From: Ramlibacter rhizophilus
Lineage (GTDB): Bacteria; Pseudomonadota; Gammaproteobacteria; Burkholderiales; Burkholderiaceae_C
DNA: 64,000 nt
Direction of reading: 5' to 3'
Assembly: GCF_004681965.1 (NCBI RefSeq)
Contig: NZ_SMLL01000007.1
Location: 124,001-188,000, forward strand
Below the pieces are notes generated by a model. It saw only the letters and a list, made by a program, of their open reading frames with translations, made no database searches and was not told the origin of the DNA. Positions within the stretch are counted from its first letter, which is position 1; each line of letters begins with the position of its first letter. Shown here piece after piece: positions 42,889-51,949 of this stretch. The translations under genes were made by a program, and so were the position numbers.

Positions 42889-43884
42889 TCAGGCCACCAG
42901 CGCCGGCTCGGCCATGGCTTCGAGCTGCTCCTGCAGCATGTGCACCTGCCCGTCCCAGTAATCGCGGCTGCCGAACCAGGGGAAGGCGCGCGGAAACGCC
43001 GGGTCTTCCCAGCGCCGCGCCAGCCAGGCGCTGTAGTGGATGAGGCGAAGCGTGCGCAGCGGCTCGATCAAGGCGAGTTCGCGGCGATCGAACTCCCGCA
43101 TCTGTTCGTAGCCGTCCAGCAGGGCGCCCAGTTGCCGCTGCCGCTGCGGCCGCTCGCCGGACAGCAGCATCCAGAGGTCCTGCACGGCCGGGGCTGTCCG
43201 CGCGTCGTCCAGGTCCACGAAGTGCGGCCCGTGGTCCGGCGTCCAGAGGATGTTGCCGGGGTGGCAGTCGCCGTGCGCCCTCAGCAAGGCGGGCGCCTGC
43301 GCCGCCAGTGATTCGCGCACGGCGACGAGCGCGTCGTCGCAGGCTCGTCGCCACGGCGCCTCCACCTCCATCGGGATCAGGTCGTGCGACAGCAGCCAGT
43401 CGCGCGGCTCGGCGCCGAAGCTGTCCACATCCAGTGCGGGCCGGGTGGCAAAGGGCGTTCGCTCGCCGACGGCATGGATGCGGCCCAGGAAGCGGCCGAT
43501 CCACTCCAGCACTTCCCCGTCGTCGAGTTCGGGCGCGCGGCCGCCGCGGCGCGGGCTCACGCTGAAGGCGAAGCCGCCGTGGTGATGCAGCGTGGCGCCC
43601 TGCAGCTGGAGCGGTGCGACGACCGGCACCTCCGCCTGCGCGAGCTCGGCGGCGAAGGCGTGCTCCTCCAGGATCTGCGCGTCGCTCCAGCGGTCGGGGC
43701 GGTAGAACTTGGCCACGACCGCGGCATGCCCCTGGACCTCCTCTTCGAGCTGCACCTGGTAGACGCGGTTCTCGTAGGAGCTCAGGGCCATCAGGCGCCC
43801 ATCGCCGTGCAGCCCGACCGAGGCCAGGGCGTCGAGCACCGCGTCGGGCATGAGCGTTTCGAAGGGATGGAGGGCGTCGGCCAT
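42889..43884 (-). CDS. srkA: Stress response Ser/Thr protein kinase (YihE/RdoA family)
   Basis: A 331-residue cytoplasmic protein kinase of the aminoglycoside-phosphotransferase fold, counteracting toxin-induced and envelope-stress death in enterobacteria. Motifs are the nucleotide-binding Lys in AAVVAKFYRPDRWSDAQI, the catalytic loop HGDCHPGNILW and the metal-binding FVDLDDARTAP. The C-terminal region with WDGQVHMLQEQL fits the family. ATG at 43884 gives the usual N-terminus (HPFETLMPDAVLDAL). Convergent with the small lipoprotein gene. Confidence 0.9.
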   Translation of the reverse strand: MADALHPFETLMPDAVLDALASVGLHGDGRLMALSSYENRVYQVQLEEEVQGHAAVVAKFYRPDRWSDAQILEEHAFAAELAQAEVPVVAPLQLQGATLHHHGGFAFSVSPRRGGRAPELDDGEVLEWIGRFLGRIHAVGERTPFATRPALDVDSFGAEPRDWLLSHDLIPMEVEAPWRRACDDALVAVRESLAAQAPALLRAHGDCHPGNILWTPDHGPHFVDLDDARTAPAVQDLWMLLSGERPQRQRQLGALLDGYEQMREFDRRELALIEPLRTLRLIHYSAWLARRWEDPAFPRAFPWFGSRDYWDGQVHMLQEQLEAMAEPALVA

Positions 43885-43930
43885 CCCGCATTGTGGCCCG
43901 GTGCAGGCACCGGGCCGGCGATCACAGTCT

Positions 43931-44347
43931 TCAGGCCGGCGTGATCTGCACGTCGATGTTGTTGCGGGTCGCGTTCGAGTAGGGGCACACCTGATGGGCG
44001 GCATCCAGCAGCTTCTGCGCGGCCTCGCGGTCCAGGCCGGGCAGGCTCACCTTCATGCGCACGGCGATGCCGTAGGCGCTGCCCACCGGGCCGAGGTCCA
44101 CCTCGGCGTCGATGGCGGTGTCGGCAGGCAGCGTCACACCCTGCTTGGGAGCCACGGCCTTCATCGCACCGAGGAAGCAGGCCGAGTAGCCGGCCGCGAA
44201 GAGCTGTTCGGGGTTGGTGCCGGTACCGGCCCCACCGGGGGGCGACAGGCGGATGTCCAGGCGGCCGTCGTCGGTGCGCGAGACGCCGTCGCGCCCGCCC
44301 GTGGTGTGGGCCTTGCCGGTGTAGAGAACTTTTTCGAGCTGAGCCAT
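43931..44347 (-). CDS. ohr: Organic hydroperoxide resistance peroxidase Ohr
   Basis: A 138-residue thiol peroxidase that reduces organic and fatty-acid hydroperoxides, recycled by lipoylated proteins. Both catalytic Cys are visible: GYSACFLGAMKAVA and VCPYSNATRNNIDV. The N-terminus (LEKVLYTGKAHTTGGRDG) is typical. No ohrR regulator gene lies beside it, although the MarR gene at 29848 is a distant family member. It sits 46 bases upstream of srkA on the same strand, so the two could share a stress-related transcript. Confidence 0.95.
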   Translation of the reverse strand: MAQLEKVLYTGKAHTTGGRDGVSRTDDGRLDIRLSPPGGAGTGTNPEQLFAAGYSACFLGAMKAVAPKQGVTLPADTAIDAEVDLGPVGSAYGIAVRMKVSLPGLDREAAQKLLDAAHQVCPYSNATRNNIDVQITPA

Positions 44348-44494
44348 GGTTTCTTCGGATTCGTCAGGTTGATGGAAAGTCGTGGCCAGGTCGGCCGCCG
44401 GCAAGTCTGGAAGAAATCGCTTGGCCCGTGGGGGACGGGGCCTTTGGGCCCCACCTGCATCGCAAGGTCCACGACGGATTGCACGCGCCGAAGC

Positions 44495-45289
44495 TCAGCG
44501 CTGGAAACGGCGCCGCGTGAGAACCAGCGCCACGGCGAAGCCCAGCACCGCGTAGGCCGCCAGGATGAGCAGGTGCCAGGCCGCGTGTTGCGGCCAGCGG
44601 TCGAGGAACATGGGACGTACCAGTTCCACGGCATGCGTCAGGGGGAGCACCTCGGAAGCCAGGCGCAGCCAATCGGGCAATTGCTCGCGCGGGAAGAACA
44701 CCCCCGAGAGGAACATCATCGGCGTGAGCAGCAGGGTGAAGTAGTAGGTGAAGAAGTCGTAGCCTTGCGCCAGCGCGTTGAAGATGAGCGCGATGCAGGA
44801 GAAGGTGATGCCCGCCACCGCGAGCACCCCCCAGGCCACCAGCAGCTTGGGGCTGTGGCTGATGCCCAGGGCCAGCATGACCAGCAGGATGGCCGTGGCG
44901 GTGAAGATGGCCTTGTAGGCGGCCCAGAGCATCTCGGCCAGCACCACGCTGTCCAGCGACACGGGCGCGTTCATGATGCCGTCCCAGGTGCGCTGCACGT
45001 GCATGCGCGAGAAGGCCGAGTACAGCGCCTCGAAGGAGGCGGCATTCATCGCGCTCATGCAGATCGAGCCGCTGGCCAGGAAGACGATGTAGGGCACCTG
45101 CTGGCCCTGCAGGGGAACGCTTCCCACCAGCGCGCCCATGCCGTAGCCGAAGGCCAGCAGCCACATCAGCGGCTCGGCGATGTTGCCCAGCAGGCTGGGC
45201 ACCGCCAGCTTGCGCCACACCAGCAGGTTGCGCAGGAACACCGGCCACCAGCGCAGCGACAGGTCGGGGGGGTGCCAGAGCGTGTTCAT
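44495..45289 (-). CDS. nodJ: ABC-2 transporter permease, NodJ family
   Basis: A 264-residue inner-membrane permease with six predicted helices. Conserved features are VWRKLAVPSLLGNIAEPLMW, GYGMGALVG, FEALYSAFSRMHVQRTWDGI and PMMFLSGVFFPREQLPDWL. In rhizobia NodJ works with NodI to export Nod factors. In Burkholderiales without nodulation genes the pair is common, its substrate is unknown, and the name reflects homology only. It is downstream of the ATPase gene by 22 bases. Confidence 0.9.
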   Translation of the reverse strand: MNTLWHPPDLSLRWWPVFLRNLLVWRKLAVPSLLGNIAEPLMWLLAFGYGMGALVGSVPLQGQQVPYIVFLASGSICMSAMNAASFEALYSAFSRMHVQRTWDGIMNAPVSLDSVVLAEMLWAAYKAIFTATAILLVMLALGISHSPKLLVAWGVLAVAGITFSCIALIFNALAQGYDFFTYYFTLLLTPMMFLSGVFFPREQLPDWLRLASEVLPLTHAVELVRPMFLDRWPQHAAWHLLILAAYAVLGFAVALVLTRRRFQR

Positions 45290-45311
45290 CGCCGGATGCC
45301 TTTGCAGGGGG

Positions 45312-46235
45312 TCACTCCCGGATCTGCCTTCCGGTGAGCTTCAGGAACAGGTCTTCGAGGTTGGCGGGCCGGTGCAGGCTGCGCAGGCCCGCATGGTCGG
45401 CCAGGGCCGCGACCAGCGGGTGCGCATCGCGGGTGTAGAAGAACACCGTCTCCCCGCTGACTTCCACCCGCTGGGCGAACCGGCGCAGGGGCGAATCGGC
45501 CAGCGGCAGGGCGCCCGTCCCGTAGACCTCCACCACGTCGGGCTCCAGGTGCTCTGCAATGAGGTCGCGCGGGCGGCCTTCGGCGATCTTGCGGCCGTGG
45601 TCCAACACCAGCAGGCGCGAGCACAGCCGTTCGGCTTCGTCCATGAAGTGCGTGGTCAGCAGGATGGATTTGCCCTGCTGCAGCAGCAGCTGCAGGCGTT
45701 CCCACATCAGGTGCCGCGCCTGCGGATCCAGGCCCGTGGTCGGCTCGTCGAGCAGCAGCAGGCGCGGATCGTTCACCAGCGCGCGCGCCAGGCTCAGGCG
45801 CCGGCGCATGCCGCCCGAGAGTTCGCCCGGCCGCGCGGCGGCCTTGTGCGAGAGTGCGGCGAACTCCAGCAGGCGCGGGATGCGCTCGCGCAGGGTGGCG
45901 GCGGGCAGGCGGAAGTAGCGTCCGTAGGCGTGGAGGTTTTCCGCGCAGCTGAAGTCCGGGTCCAGCGAATCGAACTGGCTGACCACGCCCAGCTGCGCCT
46001 TGATGGCCAGGGCATCGCGCGGCATGGACAGGCCCAGCGCCGTGATCCGTCCCGCATCGGGCATGGTCAGGCCCAGGCACATGCGGATGGTGGTGGTCTT
46101 GCCCGCCCCATTGGGGCCGATCACACCCAGGCACTCGCCGGGACGGATGGCGAAGGACAGGCCCCGCACGACGGGCGTGCCGCCATAGGACTTGTCCAGT
46201 CCCGAAGCCTCGAAGAGCGGTGCGGGCTCATGCAT
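45312..46235 (-). CDS. nodI: ABC transporter ATP-binding protein, NodI family
   Basis: A 307-residue ATPase partner of the NodJ permease. Walker [15 protein letters not shown]-loop [14 protein letters not shown], signature [15 protein letters not shown], Walker [14 protein letters not shown] and switch His [11 protein letters not shown] are all intact. ATG at 46235 was preferred; the same frame runs open much further upstream through unrelated antisense sequence. No glycan or polyketide gene is nearby to hint at the cargo. Confidence 0.92.
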   Translation of the reverse strand: MHEPAPLFEASGLDKSYGGTPVVRGLSFAIRPGECLGVIGPNGAGKTTTIRMCLGLTMPDAGRITALGLSMPRDALAIKAQLGVVSQFDSLDPDFSCAENLHAYGRYFRLPAATLRERIPRLLEFAALSHKAAARPGELSGGMRRRLSLARALVNDPRLLLLDEPTTGLDPQARHLMWERLQLLLQQGKSILLTTHFMDEAERLCSRLLVLDHGRKIAEGRPRDLIAEHLEPDVVEVYGTGALPLADSPLRRFAQRVEVSGETVFFYTRDAHPLVAALADHAGLRSLHRPANLEDLFLKLTGRQIRE

Positions 46236-46319
46236 GTGGGCAGCGATTGTCACTGCTCGCCACCGCGAACGCGGGAGCGCCAACCGTAGAATGCGCTGCG
46301 TCCTACAGCCGCCGTCCTC

Positions 46320-47183
46320 GTGTTTCCTCCCTTGTCCATCCAGCGGCAGTACCTGCTGCCCAAGCTGCTGCTCACCCGATTCGCCGGCCGCGTCGCCGGG
46401 CTGCGCGGCGGCGCGCTGACGCAGGCGCTGATCCGGCGCTTCATTGCCGAATACGGCGTGAACATGGACGAAGCCGCCGACCCGCGCGTCGAGAGCTACG
46501 CCACCTTCAACGAGTTCTTCACCCGCGCGCTGCGCGTGGGCGCGCGCCCCCTGTCGGACGCCGACTTCGTCTGCCCGGTGGATGCCGCCATCAGCCAGTT
46601 CGGCCCCATCGAGCACGACCAGATCTTCCAGGCCAAGGGCCACAGCTACTCCACGACCGCGCTGCTCGCGGGCGACGAGGCGCTCGCACGCCGCTTCGAC
46701 CATGGGCACTTCGCCACGCTGTACCTCGCGCCCAAGGACTACCACCGCATCCACATGCCCTGCGATGGCCAGCTGGTGAAGATGGCCTACGTGCCGGGCG
46801 AGCTGTTCTCGGTCAACCCGCTCACGGCGCGCCACGTCCCGGGCCTGTTCGCCCGCAACGAGCGCGTGGTGTGCGTGTTCGAGACGCCTTTCGGCCCGTT
46901 CGTCAACGTGCTGGTGGGCGCGACCATCGTGGGCAGCGTCGCCACCACCTGGCACGGCGTGGTCAACCCGCCGCGCACGCGCGAGGTGCGCGAGTGGCAC
47001 TACCAGGACCAGAACATCGTGCTGCGCAAGGGCCAGGAGATGGGCCGCTTCCTGCTCGGGTCCACGGTCGTGATGTTGTTCCCCAAGAACGTCATCACCT
47101 TCCACGAAGACTGGGAGCCGACGCGCCCTGTGAAGCTGGGTGAAGCCATGGGGGCGGCATCGACGGCGGCAACCCCGAGCTGA
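46320..47183 (+). CDS. psd: Phosphatidylserine decarboxylase
   Basis: A 287-residue proenzyme that makes phosphatidylethanolamine from phosphatidylserine at the inner membrane. It contains [10 protein letters not shown], the H-containing [28 protein letters not shown], and LGST near residue 245, where self-cleavage creates the pyruvoyl cofactor from the Ser. Length is usual for the family. It starts with GTG and diverges from nodI with an 84-base gap. Neighbouring cfa-, MlaE- and MlaD-type genes in this window also concern membrane lipids, though they are not linked. Confidence 0.93.
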   Translation: MFPPLSIQRQYLLPKLLLTRFAGRVAGLRGGALTQALIRRFIAEYGVNMDEAADPRVESYATFNEFFTRALRVGARPLSDADFVCPVDAAISQFGPIEHDQIFQAKGHSYSTTALLAGDEALARRFDHGHFATLYLAPKDYHRIHMPCDGQLVKMAYVPGELFSVNPLTARHVPGLFARNERVVCVFETPFGPFVNVLVGATIVGSVATTWHGVVNPPRTREVREWHYQDQNIVLRKGQEMGRFLLGSTVVMLFPKNVITFHEDWEPTRPVKLGEAMGAASTAATPS

Positions 47184-47253
47184 AAACAAGCTCCCTCGCA
47201 GCGTTCCGTTTCGAAGCACACGCAAAACGCGCCAGCGTCTTGCGCGTGGCGAC

Positions 47254-48753
47254 CTACTGGAACGCCACCTCGTCGAAGGACCGCAGCTTGCGGCTGTGCA
47301 GCCGCTGCGTGCCGCCCGCGCGCAGGATCTCGATGGCCCGCATGCCGATGCGTAGGTGCTGGTCCACCCGCTCGCGGTAGAACTGGTTGGCCATGCCGGG
47401 GAGCTTGATCTCGCCATGCAGCGGCTTGTCGCTCACGCACAGCAGGGTGCCGTAGGGCACGCGGAAACGGAAGCCGTTGGCCGCGATGGTGGCGCTTTCC
47501 ATGTCCAGGGCCACGGCGCGGCTCTGGCTGAATCGGCGCTGGGCGCGGTTGCCGGCCAGGAGCTCCCAGTTGCGGTTGTCCGTGCTGGCCACCGTACCGG
47601 TGCGCATGATTCGCTTGAGGTCGGCGCCGGCGCACTGCGTCACGTCACCCACGGCCCGCTCCAGCGCCAGCTGGATTTCCGCCAGCGCGGGGATGGGCAC
47701 CCACAGCGGCAGGTCTTCGTCCAGCACGTGGTCCTCGCGCACGTAGGCATGGGCCAGCACGTAGTCCCCCAGCTGCTGGCTGTTGCGAAGGCCCGCGCAG
47801 TGTCCCAGCATCATCCAGGCGTGCGGCCGCAGCACCGCGATGTGGTCGGTGATGGTCTTGGCATTGGCCGGGCCGACGCCGATGTTCACCATGGTGATGC
47901 CGCCGCGCCCCGGGCGCAGCAGGTGGTAGGCCGGCATCTGCGGCAGGCGGGCCGGCGCGACGCCCGGCAGCGCCGGGCCGGTCGTGTCGGGCGGCAGGCC
48001 CACCCGCGTGGTGAGCACGTTGCCCGGCTCCACGAAGGCGCTGTATTCGCTGTTCGCATCGGTCATGGCCTCGTGCCCCAGGCGCACGAATTCGTCGATG
48101 TAGAACTGGTAGTTGGTGAAGAGGACGAAGTTCTGGAACCACTCGGGCGCGGTGCCCGTGTAGTGGCGAAGGCGCTGCAGCGAGTAGTCCACGCGCGCGG
48201 CCGGAAAGAGCGACAGGGGCTGTGCCTCGCCGGGGCCGGGCTCCCAGGTGCCGTTGGCGATGCCGTCGTCCATGGCCTCGAGGTCGGGCAGGTCGAACAG
48301 CTCGCGCATCAGCACGCGCCGCTCCGGCGGCATGGTGCCCTCGATGTGGTCGTTCTCGGCGAAGGAGAAGTGCACGGGGATCGGCTGCGTGCTGGTGCCC
48401 ACTTCCAGTTCCACCCCATGGTTCTCCTGCAGCAGGCGGAACTGCTCCCGGTAGTAGCCCGCGTACATGTCGGGGCGCGTCAGCGTGGTTTCGTAGCGAC
48501 CGGGCTTGGCCACGAAGCCGTAGGACAGGCCCTGGCTTTCCAGTTGCTGCTGCCTCGCGCCGCTTTCGACATGGGCCCGCACATAGGGGTAGCAGCCGCG
48601 CACGCGCCCGGGCAGGGTCGCCCCGCTCGTGAACCGCGCCACGGCATCGCGCAGGTGCGAGATCTGCTGGGCGTAGATGTCGCGCACCTTCGCGAGCGCG
48701 CTCTCGGGGTCGGCATGACGAGTGGGTGACACGAAGGCGGGCATGTGCGGCAT
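47254..48753 (-). CDS. amn: AMP nucleosidase
   Basis: A 499-residue cytoplasmic enzyme that hydrolyses AMP to adenine and ribose-5-phosphate to balance adenylates. The N-terminal domain contains [15 protein letters not shown] and [16 protein letters not shown]. The C-terminal nucleoside-phosphorylase-like domain contains [40 protein letters not shown], and [20 protein letters not shown] with the ribose-binding DMES. ATG at 48753 or 48744 are the likely starts; upstream sequence reads as non-coding. Convergent with psd. Confidence 0.93.
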   Translation of the reverse strand: MPHMPAFVSPTRHADPESALAKVRDIYAQQISHLRDAVARFTSGATLPGRVRGCYPYVRAHVESGARQQQLESQGLSYGFVAKPGRYETTLTRPDMYAGYYREQFRLLQENHGVELEVGTSTQPIPVHFSFAENDHIEGTMPPERRVLMRELFDLPDLEAMDDGIANGTWEPGPGEAQPLSLFPAARVDYSLQRLRHYTGTAPEWFQNFVLFTNYQFYIDEFVRLGHEAMTDANSEYSAFVEPGNVLTTRVGLPPDTTGPALPGVAPARLPQMPAYHLLRPGRGGITMVNIGVGPANAKTITDHIAVLRPHAWMMLGHCAGLRNSQQLGDYVLAHAYVREDHVLDEDLPLWVPIPALAEIQLALERAVGDVTQCAGADLKRIMRTGTVASTDNRNWELLAGNRAQRRFSQSRAVALDMESATIAANGFRFRVPYGTLLCVSDKPLHGEIKLPGMANQFYRERVDQHLRIGMRAIEILRAGGTQRLHSRKLRSFDEVAFQ

Positions 48754-48923
48754 GGGTCCATTTTGCCTCCCCGGCCTTCGTACGCCAGTCGCCCGCGCCC
48801 GCGACGCCAGCGTCCTACAGCGCGTTACGAATGATCCTGACGTTACAAAGTCTGTGTCGTCTGCGACATTGACTCCAGCGTTTCGACGCGCACAACGCAT
48901 AACACTTCAAGGAGTCCAGACGA

Positions 48924-49181
48924 ATGGAAAACGCACTCATGGCCAACCCCTTTGCCCTGATGACCGACCCGGCCAGCGTTCGGCAGATGGTTGAACGATC
49001 AGAGCAACTGAGTAAATTGAGCCAACGCCAGTGCCACCCGCTGGACCGCGCCGTGATCCGCAGCGCCAGCGCGGAACTCGCCGCCTACGACTCCAAGATC
49101 GACCGCACCACCATCTATCTCCCGCCCGAGGAAGACAAGTCCCAGGCCCTCACGCGGACTTATGGGCGCGCGGTGAACTGA
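48924..49181 (+). CDS. Small conserved-type protein of unknown function (85 aa)
   Basis: An 85-residue soluble protein with AAGGAG nine bases before the ATG, so the start is well supported. It has a hydrophobic-polar N-terminus (MENALMANPFALMTDPASV), a central helix (RQMVERSEQLSKLSQRQ) and a charged C-terminus (IDRTTIYLPPEEDKSQALT). There is no membrane segment. I do not recognise the family. It has its own 170-base upstream region and is followed by 118 bases before the MlaE-like gene, which include a run of nine T. Confidence 0.7.
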   Translation: MENALMANPFALMTDPASVRQMVERSEQLSKLSQRQCHPLDRAVIRSASAELAAYDSKIDRTTIYLPPEEDKSQALTRTYGRAVN

Positions 49182-49299
49182 GCCTGCGCCTTTCCCGCCC
49201 TTTTTTTTCTGGGCGATCGCCGACGCCGCGACGGGTTCGCGGCGTTTGCACGTCTGGGGGGCGCGGCGCAAGCGTGGAGCCCTGGGGCGCCTCGCTATC

Positions 49300-50112
49300 A
49301 TGCGCCGCATGGCGAGTGCGAAGTTGGCAACGGGCGCGGCGCCGCGCTGGGGAAGCGCATTCCTCGCGTGGGTCGTCGCCTGGGTGCGCGTGGTCTGGCT
49401 CGGCGCCGTCCTCGGGGTCCTGGCCCTGTCTCCTTCGAGCTGGCGCGCACCCACCCGCAGCGCCCTCGCACGGCATGCCTACACCGACACGGCCCCCATC
49501 CTCGCCGGCTTCACGCTGCTGTCGGCGCTCCTGACGCTGGTCATCACGCGCATCGTCGTCGTCACGGCGCAAAGCTACGGACTGTCCCAGTACGCGCTCG
49601 AGATGGTGATCCGCGTGCTGGTGCTGGAGCTGATCCCGCTCGGCGCCGCGCTGGTCGTGGCCCTGCGCTGCACCATCCCGAACGGCGCCGCGCTCGCGGG
49701 CTTGCGGCGGCGCGGGCGCTTCACGGCGCTGGCCGGCGCGGGCCAGGACCCGCTGGTGGTGGAGGTCCTGCCCCGCATGGTCGCGGGCATCTTCTCCACC
49801 GTGACGCTGGCCGCCCTCAGCAGCGTGGTGGGCATGGTGCTGGCGTACCTGGCGGTCTATGGCTTCACCGAGGCGGGCCTGGCCGCCTACAGCCGCATGT
49901 TCGGCCGCGTCTTCGATGGCACGGTGTCCCTCATCTTCATCCTCAAGACCTTCTTCTTCAGCCTGGCCGTCTCCATCATCCCGCTGGCGTCCAGCCTGCT
50001 GGACCTGCGGCCCGGCACCTCTCGGGAGGCGGCGGCGCTGCAGGGGCTGGTGCGCATGTTCGCCGTGCTGCTGGTGCTGGAAGCCGTCTCGCTGGTGGGC
50101 AACTACTACTGA
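49300..50112 (+). CDS. MlaE-family ABC transporter permease
   Basis: A 270-residue inner-membrane permease of the MlaE type (phospholipid or lipid transport between inner and outer membranes). About six hydrophobic stretches; conserved ELIPLGAALVVALRCTIPNG-type segment, DPLVVEVLPRMVAGIFST, and LRPGTSREAAALQGLVRM near the end, which is the region that usually contacts the ATPase. It is followed two bases later by the MlaD-type gene. The ATPase gene that normally precedes the permease is absent; the 85-aa gene occupies that position. Confidence 0.87.
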   Translation: MRRMASAKLATGAAPRWGSAFLAWVVAWVRVVWLGAVLGVLALSPSSWRAPTRSALARHAYTDTAPILAGFTLLSALLTLVITRIVVVTAQSYGLSQYALEMVIRVLVLELIPLGAALVVALRCTIPNGAALAGLRRRGRFTALAGAGQDPLVVEVLPRMVAGIFSTVTLAALSSVVGMVLAYLAVYGFTEAGLAAYSRMFGRVFDGTVSLIFILKTFFFSLAVSIIPLASSLLDLRPGTSREAAALQGLVRMFAVLLVLEAVSLVGNYY

Positions 50113-50114
50113 CC

Positions 50115-51101
50115 ATGGCTTCGTCCGATCCCGATTCGCCCCTGCTGGCTTCCGAGCCGGCCGCCGAGGGTCCTGTGCCGCACCTCGCCTGGAAGGCGCG
50201 GCTGCTGCTGCTCTTCACCGTGCTCCTGATCACGGGGGCGACGCTGTACGTCCTGTACGCGCGCGGCGTCTTCGAGCCCACGCGCACCCTGGTGCTGACC
50301 ACCGACGACTCCGAGGGCGTGGTGGCGGGCATGGACGTCACCTTCTCGGGCTTTCCGATCGGCCGCGTGCGGCGCGTCGAACTCGGCGCCTCGGGCGAGG
50401 TGCGCATCCTGGTGGACGTCGCCGAGAAGGACGCCCACTGGCTTCGCACCAGCAGCGTGTTCACGCTGGTGCGCGGGCTCGTCGGCGGCACGGCCATCAA
50501 GGCCTACAGCGGCGTGCTCACCGATCCGCCGCTGCCCGATGGCGCCGAGCGCCAGGTGCTGCGCGGCGACGCCACGGCGGACATCCCGCGCGTGGTCGCG
50601 AGCGCGCGCGAGGTGATGGAGAACCTCAGTGCCATGACCCGGCCGGAGGCCGAACTGCGCCGCTCGCTCGCGCAGGTGCAGGCGGCCACCGAACGCCTGA
50701 ACGGGCCGCGCGGCGCACTGGGCCTGCTGTTCGGAAACGATGCCGACGCGCGCAAGCTGGTGCAGACGCTGGAGCGCACCAACGCACTGCTCGCGCGCAC
50801 GGAGCAGCTGGCCGGCAAGGCGGACGCGCAGGTCTTCGGCCAGGCCGGACTGCTTGCCGAATTCCGCGGCACGGCGGCGCAGCTGAACGGCCTGCTGGCC
50901 GACACGCGCGCCAGCCTGCGCAAGATCGACACCGTGCTGCAGGAAGCGCAGGGCATCGCGACCAATGTGCGCGGCGCCACCGGGGAGCTCGACCAGCTGC
51001 GCGGCGAGGTCGAGGGCAACCTGCGCAAGATCGACGCCCTGGTGGACGACCTCAACCGCCGCTGGCCCTTCGCGCGCGAGCGCGAGCTGAAGCTGCCATG
51101 A
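50115..51101 (+). CDS. MlaD/MCE-domain lipid-binding protein
   Basis: A 328-residue periplasmic protein anchored by one N-terminal helix (LLLLFTVLLITGATLYVLYA), with an MCE domain at residues 55-130 (EGVVAGMDVTFSGFPIGRVR, VFTLVRGLVGGTAIKAYSG) and a long C-terminal helical region (LERTNALLARTEQLAGKADA, LLADTRASLRKIDTVLQEAQ) expected to form a tube or coiled coil that carries lipid across the periplasm. Adjacent permease and lipoprotein genes complete the set apart from the ATPase. The stop overlaps the next start as ATGA. Confidence 0.87.
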   Translation: MASSDPDSPLLASEPAAEGPVPHLAWKARLLLLFTVLLITGATLYVLYARGVFEPTRTLVLTTDDSEGVVAGMDVTFSGFPIGRVRRVELGASGEVRILVDVAEKDAHWLRTSSVFTLVRGLVGGTAIKAYSGVLTDPPLPDGAERQVLRGDATADIPRVVASAREVMENLSAMTRPEAELRRSLAQVQAATERLNGPRGALGLLFGNDADARKLVQTLERTNALLARTEQLAGKADAQVFGQAGLLAEFRGTAAQLNGLLADTRASLRKIDTVLQEAQGIATNVRGATGELDQLRGEVEGNLRKIDALVDDLNRRWPFARERELKLP

Positions 51102-51760
51102 CTCGTTCGGCTCGTTTGCTTCCTCTCGTGGCGCTGGCCCTCGCGGCCTGCGGCAGCTCCAAGCCACCGCCGCCCGTCTGGCAGGTCACCGCCGCCAGCG
51201 CGCTGGAGCGCCACGCCGACGCCTTCCTGAGCGGCCGCGAACGCATTGCCCGCGCGGAGTTCAACCGCGCGCGCGATGCGCTCGCCGCCACGGGCGATGC
51301 CACGCTGGTCGCGCGCGCCGAGCTCACGCGCTGCGCGCTGCAGGTCGCCGTGCTGCAGTTCGATCCGTGCACGGGCTTCGAGGCACTGGGTCCGGAGGTC
51401 GCCGCGCCCGAGCGCGCCTATGCCCGCTACCTCACGGGGCAGGTGCTCGCACCGGGTGAGCAGGCCCTGCTGCCGGCGCAGCATCGGGCCGTGGCGGCCG
51501 GTGCAGGCCTGTCCGGGCTGCGGGCGATCACCGACCCCACGGCGCGCCTCGTCGCCACCGGCGTGCAACTGCGGGCCGGCCGCGCCGAGCCGGGCACGCT
51601 GCAGCTGGCCGTGGACACGGCCTCCGCGCAAGGCTGGCGACGGGCCTTGCTGGGCTGGCTGGGGGCGCAAGTGCGACGGGCCGAGCAGGCGGGCGACGCC
51701 GAGGAGGCGGCGCGCCTGCGGCGCCGGATGGCGCTGGTGGGCGGCGAGTCGGCGCGCTGA
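51098..51760 (+). CDS. Predicted outer-membrane lipoprotein of the MCE operon
   Basis: A 220-residue lipoprotein (MTRSARLLPLVALALAAC, lipobox LAAC) whose mature part is helical and Ala/Arg-rich (RIARAEFNRARDALAATGD, VDTASAQGWRRALLGWLGAQ). Its position is that of the PqiC-type lipoproteins that end many MCE operons and dock the MCE tube to the outer membrane, but I see no clear PqiC (ABC_trans_aux) signature; it looks instead like a tetratricopeptide-type helical repeat. Translationally coupled to the MlaD gene. Confidence 0.75.
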   Translation: MTRSARLLPLVALALAACGSSKPPPPVWQVTAASALERHADAFLSGRERIARAEFNRARDALAATGDATLVARAELTRCALQVAVLQFDPCTGFEALGPEVAAPERAYARYLTGQVLAPGEQALLPAQHRAVAAGAGLSGLRAITDPTARLVATGVQLRAGRAEPGTLQLAVDTASAQGWRRALLGWLGAQVRRAEQAGDAEEAARLRRRMALVGGESAR

Positions 51761-51776
51761 GGTGGTCGGCTCCTTC

Positions 51777-51866
51777 CCCCTCTGGGGGAAGGCGGGGATG
51801 GGGGCGTCGCGAGAAAGGACGTGGTCGGCGGGCGAGGCCCCAACCCCGACCCTCCCCCAGAGGGGG
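51777..51866. repeat. REP/BIME-like inverted repeat
   Basis: Two nearly complementary arms of about 28 bases (51777-51805 and 51837-51866), each centred on CCCCCTCTGGGGG or CCCCCAGAGGGGG, separated by about 30 bases. Such elements are dispersed in many proteobacterial genomes. Only one pair is seen in this window. It lies just after the MCE operon stop. Confidence 0.7.
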
Positions 51867-51881
51867 AGGGAGGCAACGAAA

Positions 51882-51902
51882 AAGCCGCGGCGAGCGCGGC
51901 TT
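51882..51902 (-). terminator. Terminator of the histone H1-like gene
   Basis: Eight-base stem AAGCCGCG/CGCGGCTT with a 5-base loop, followed on the minus strand by a run of T. It lies 48 bases after the stop of the 51950-52528 gene. Confidence 0.7.
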
Positions 51903-51949
51903 GAAGGGGCTGTGTGCGGCGAGGCCGAGGCCATCGCCGCACAGGTCGC

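Noticed and set aside
44495..46235. NodIJ as evidence of a nodulating symbiont
   Set aside because: No nodABC, nif or other symbiosis genes are nearby, and the pair is common in non-symbiotic Burkholderiales.
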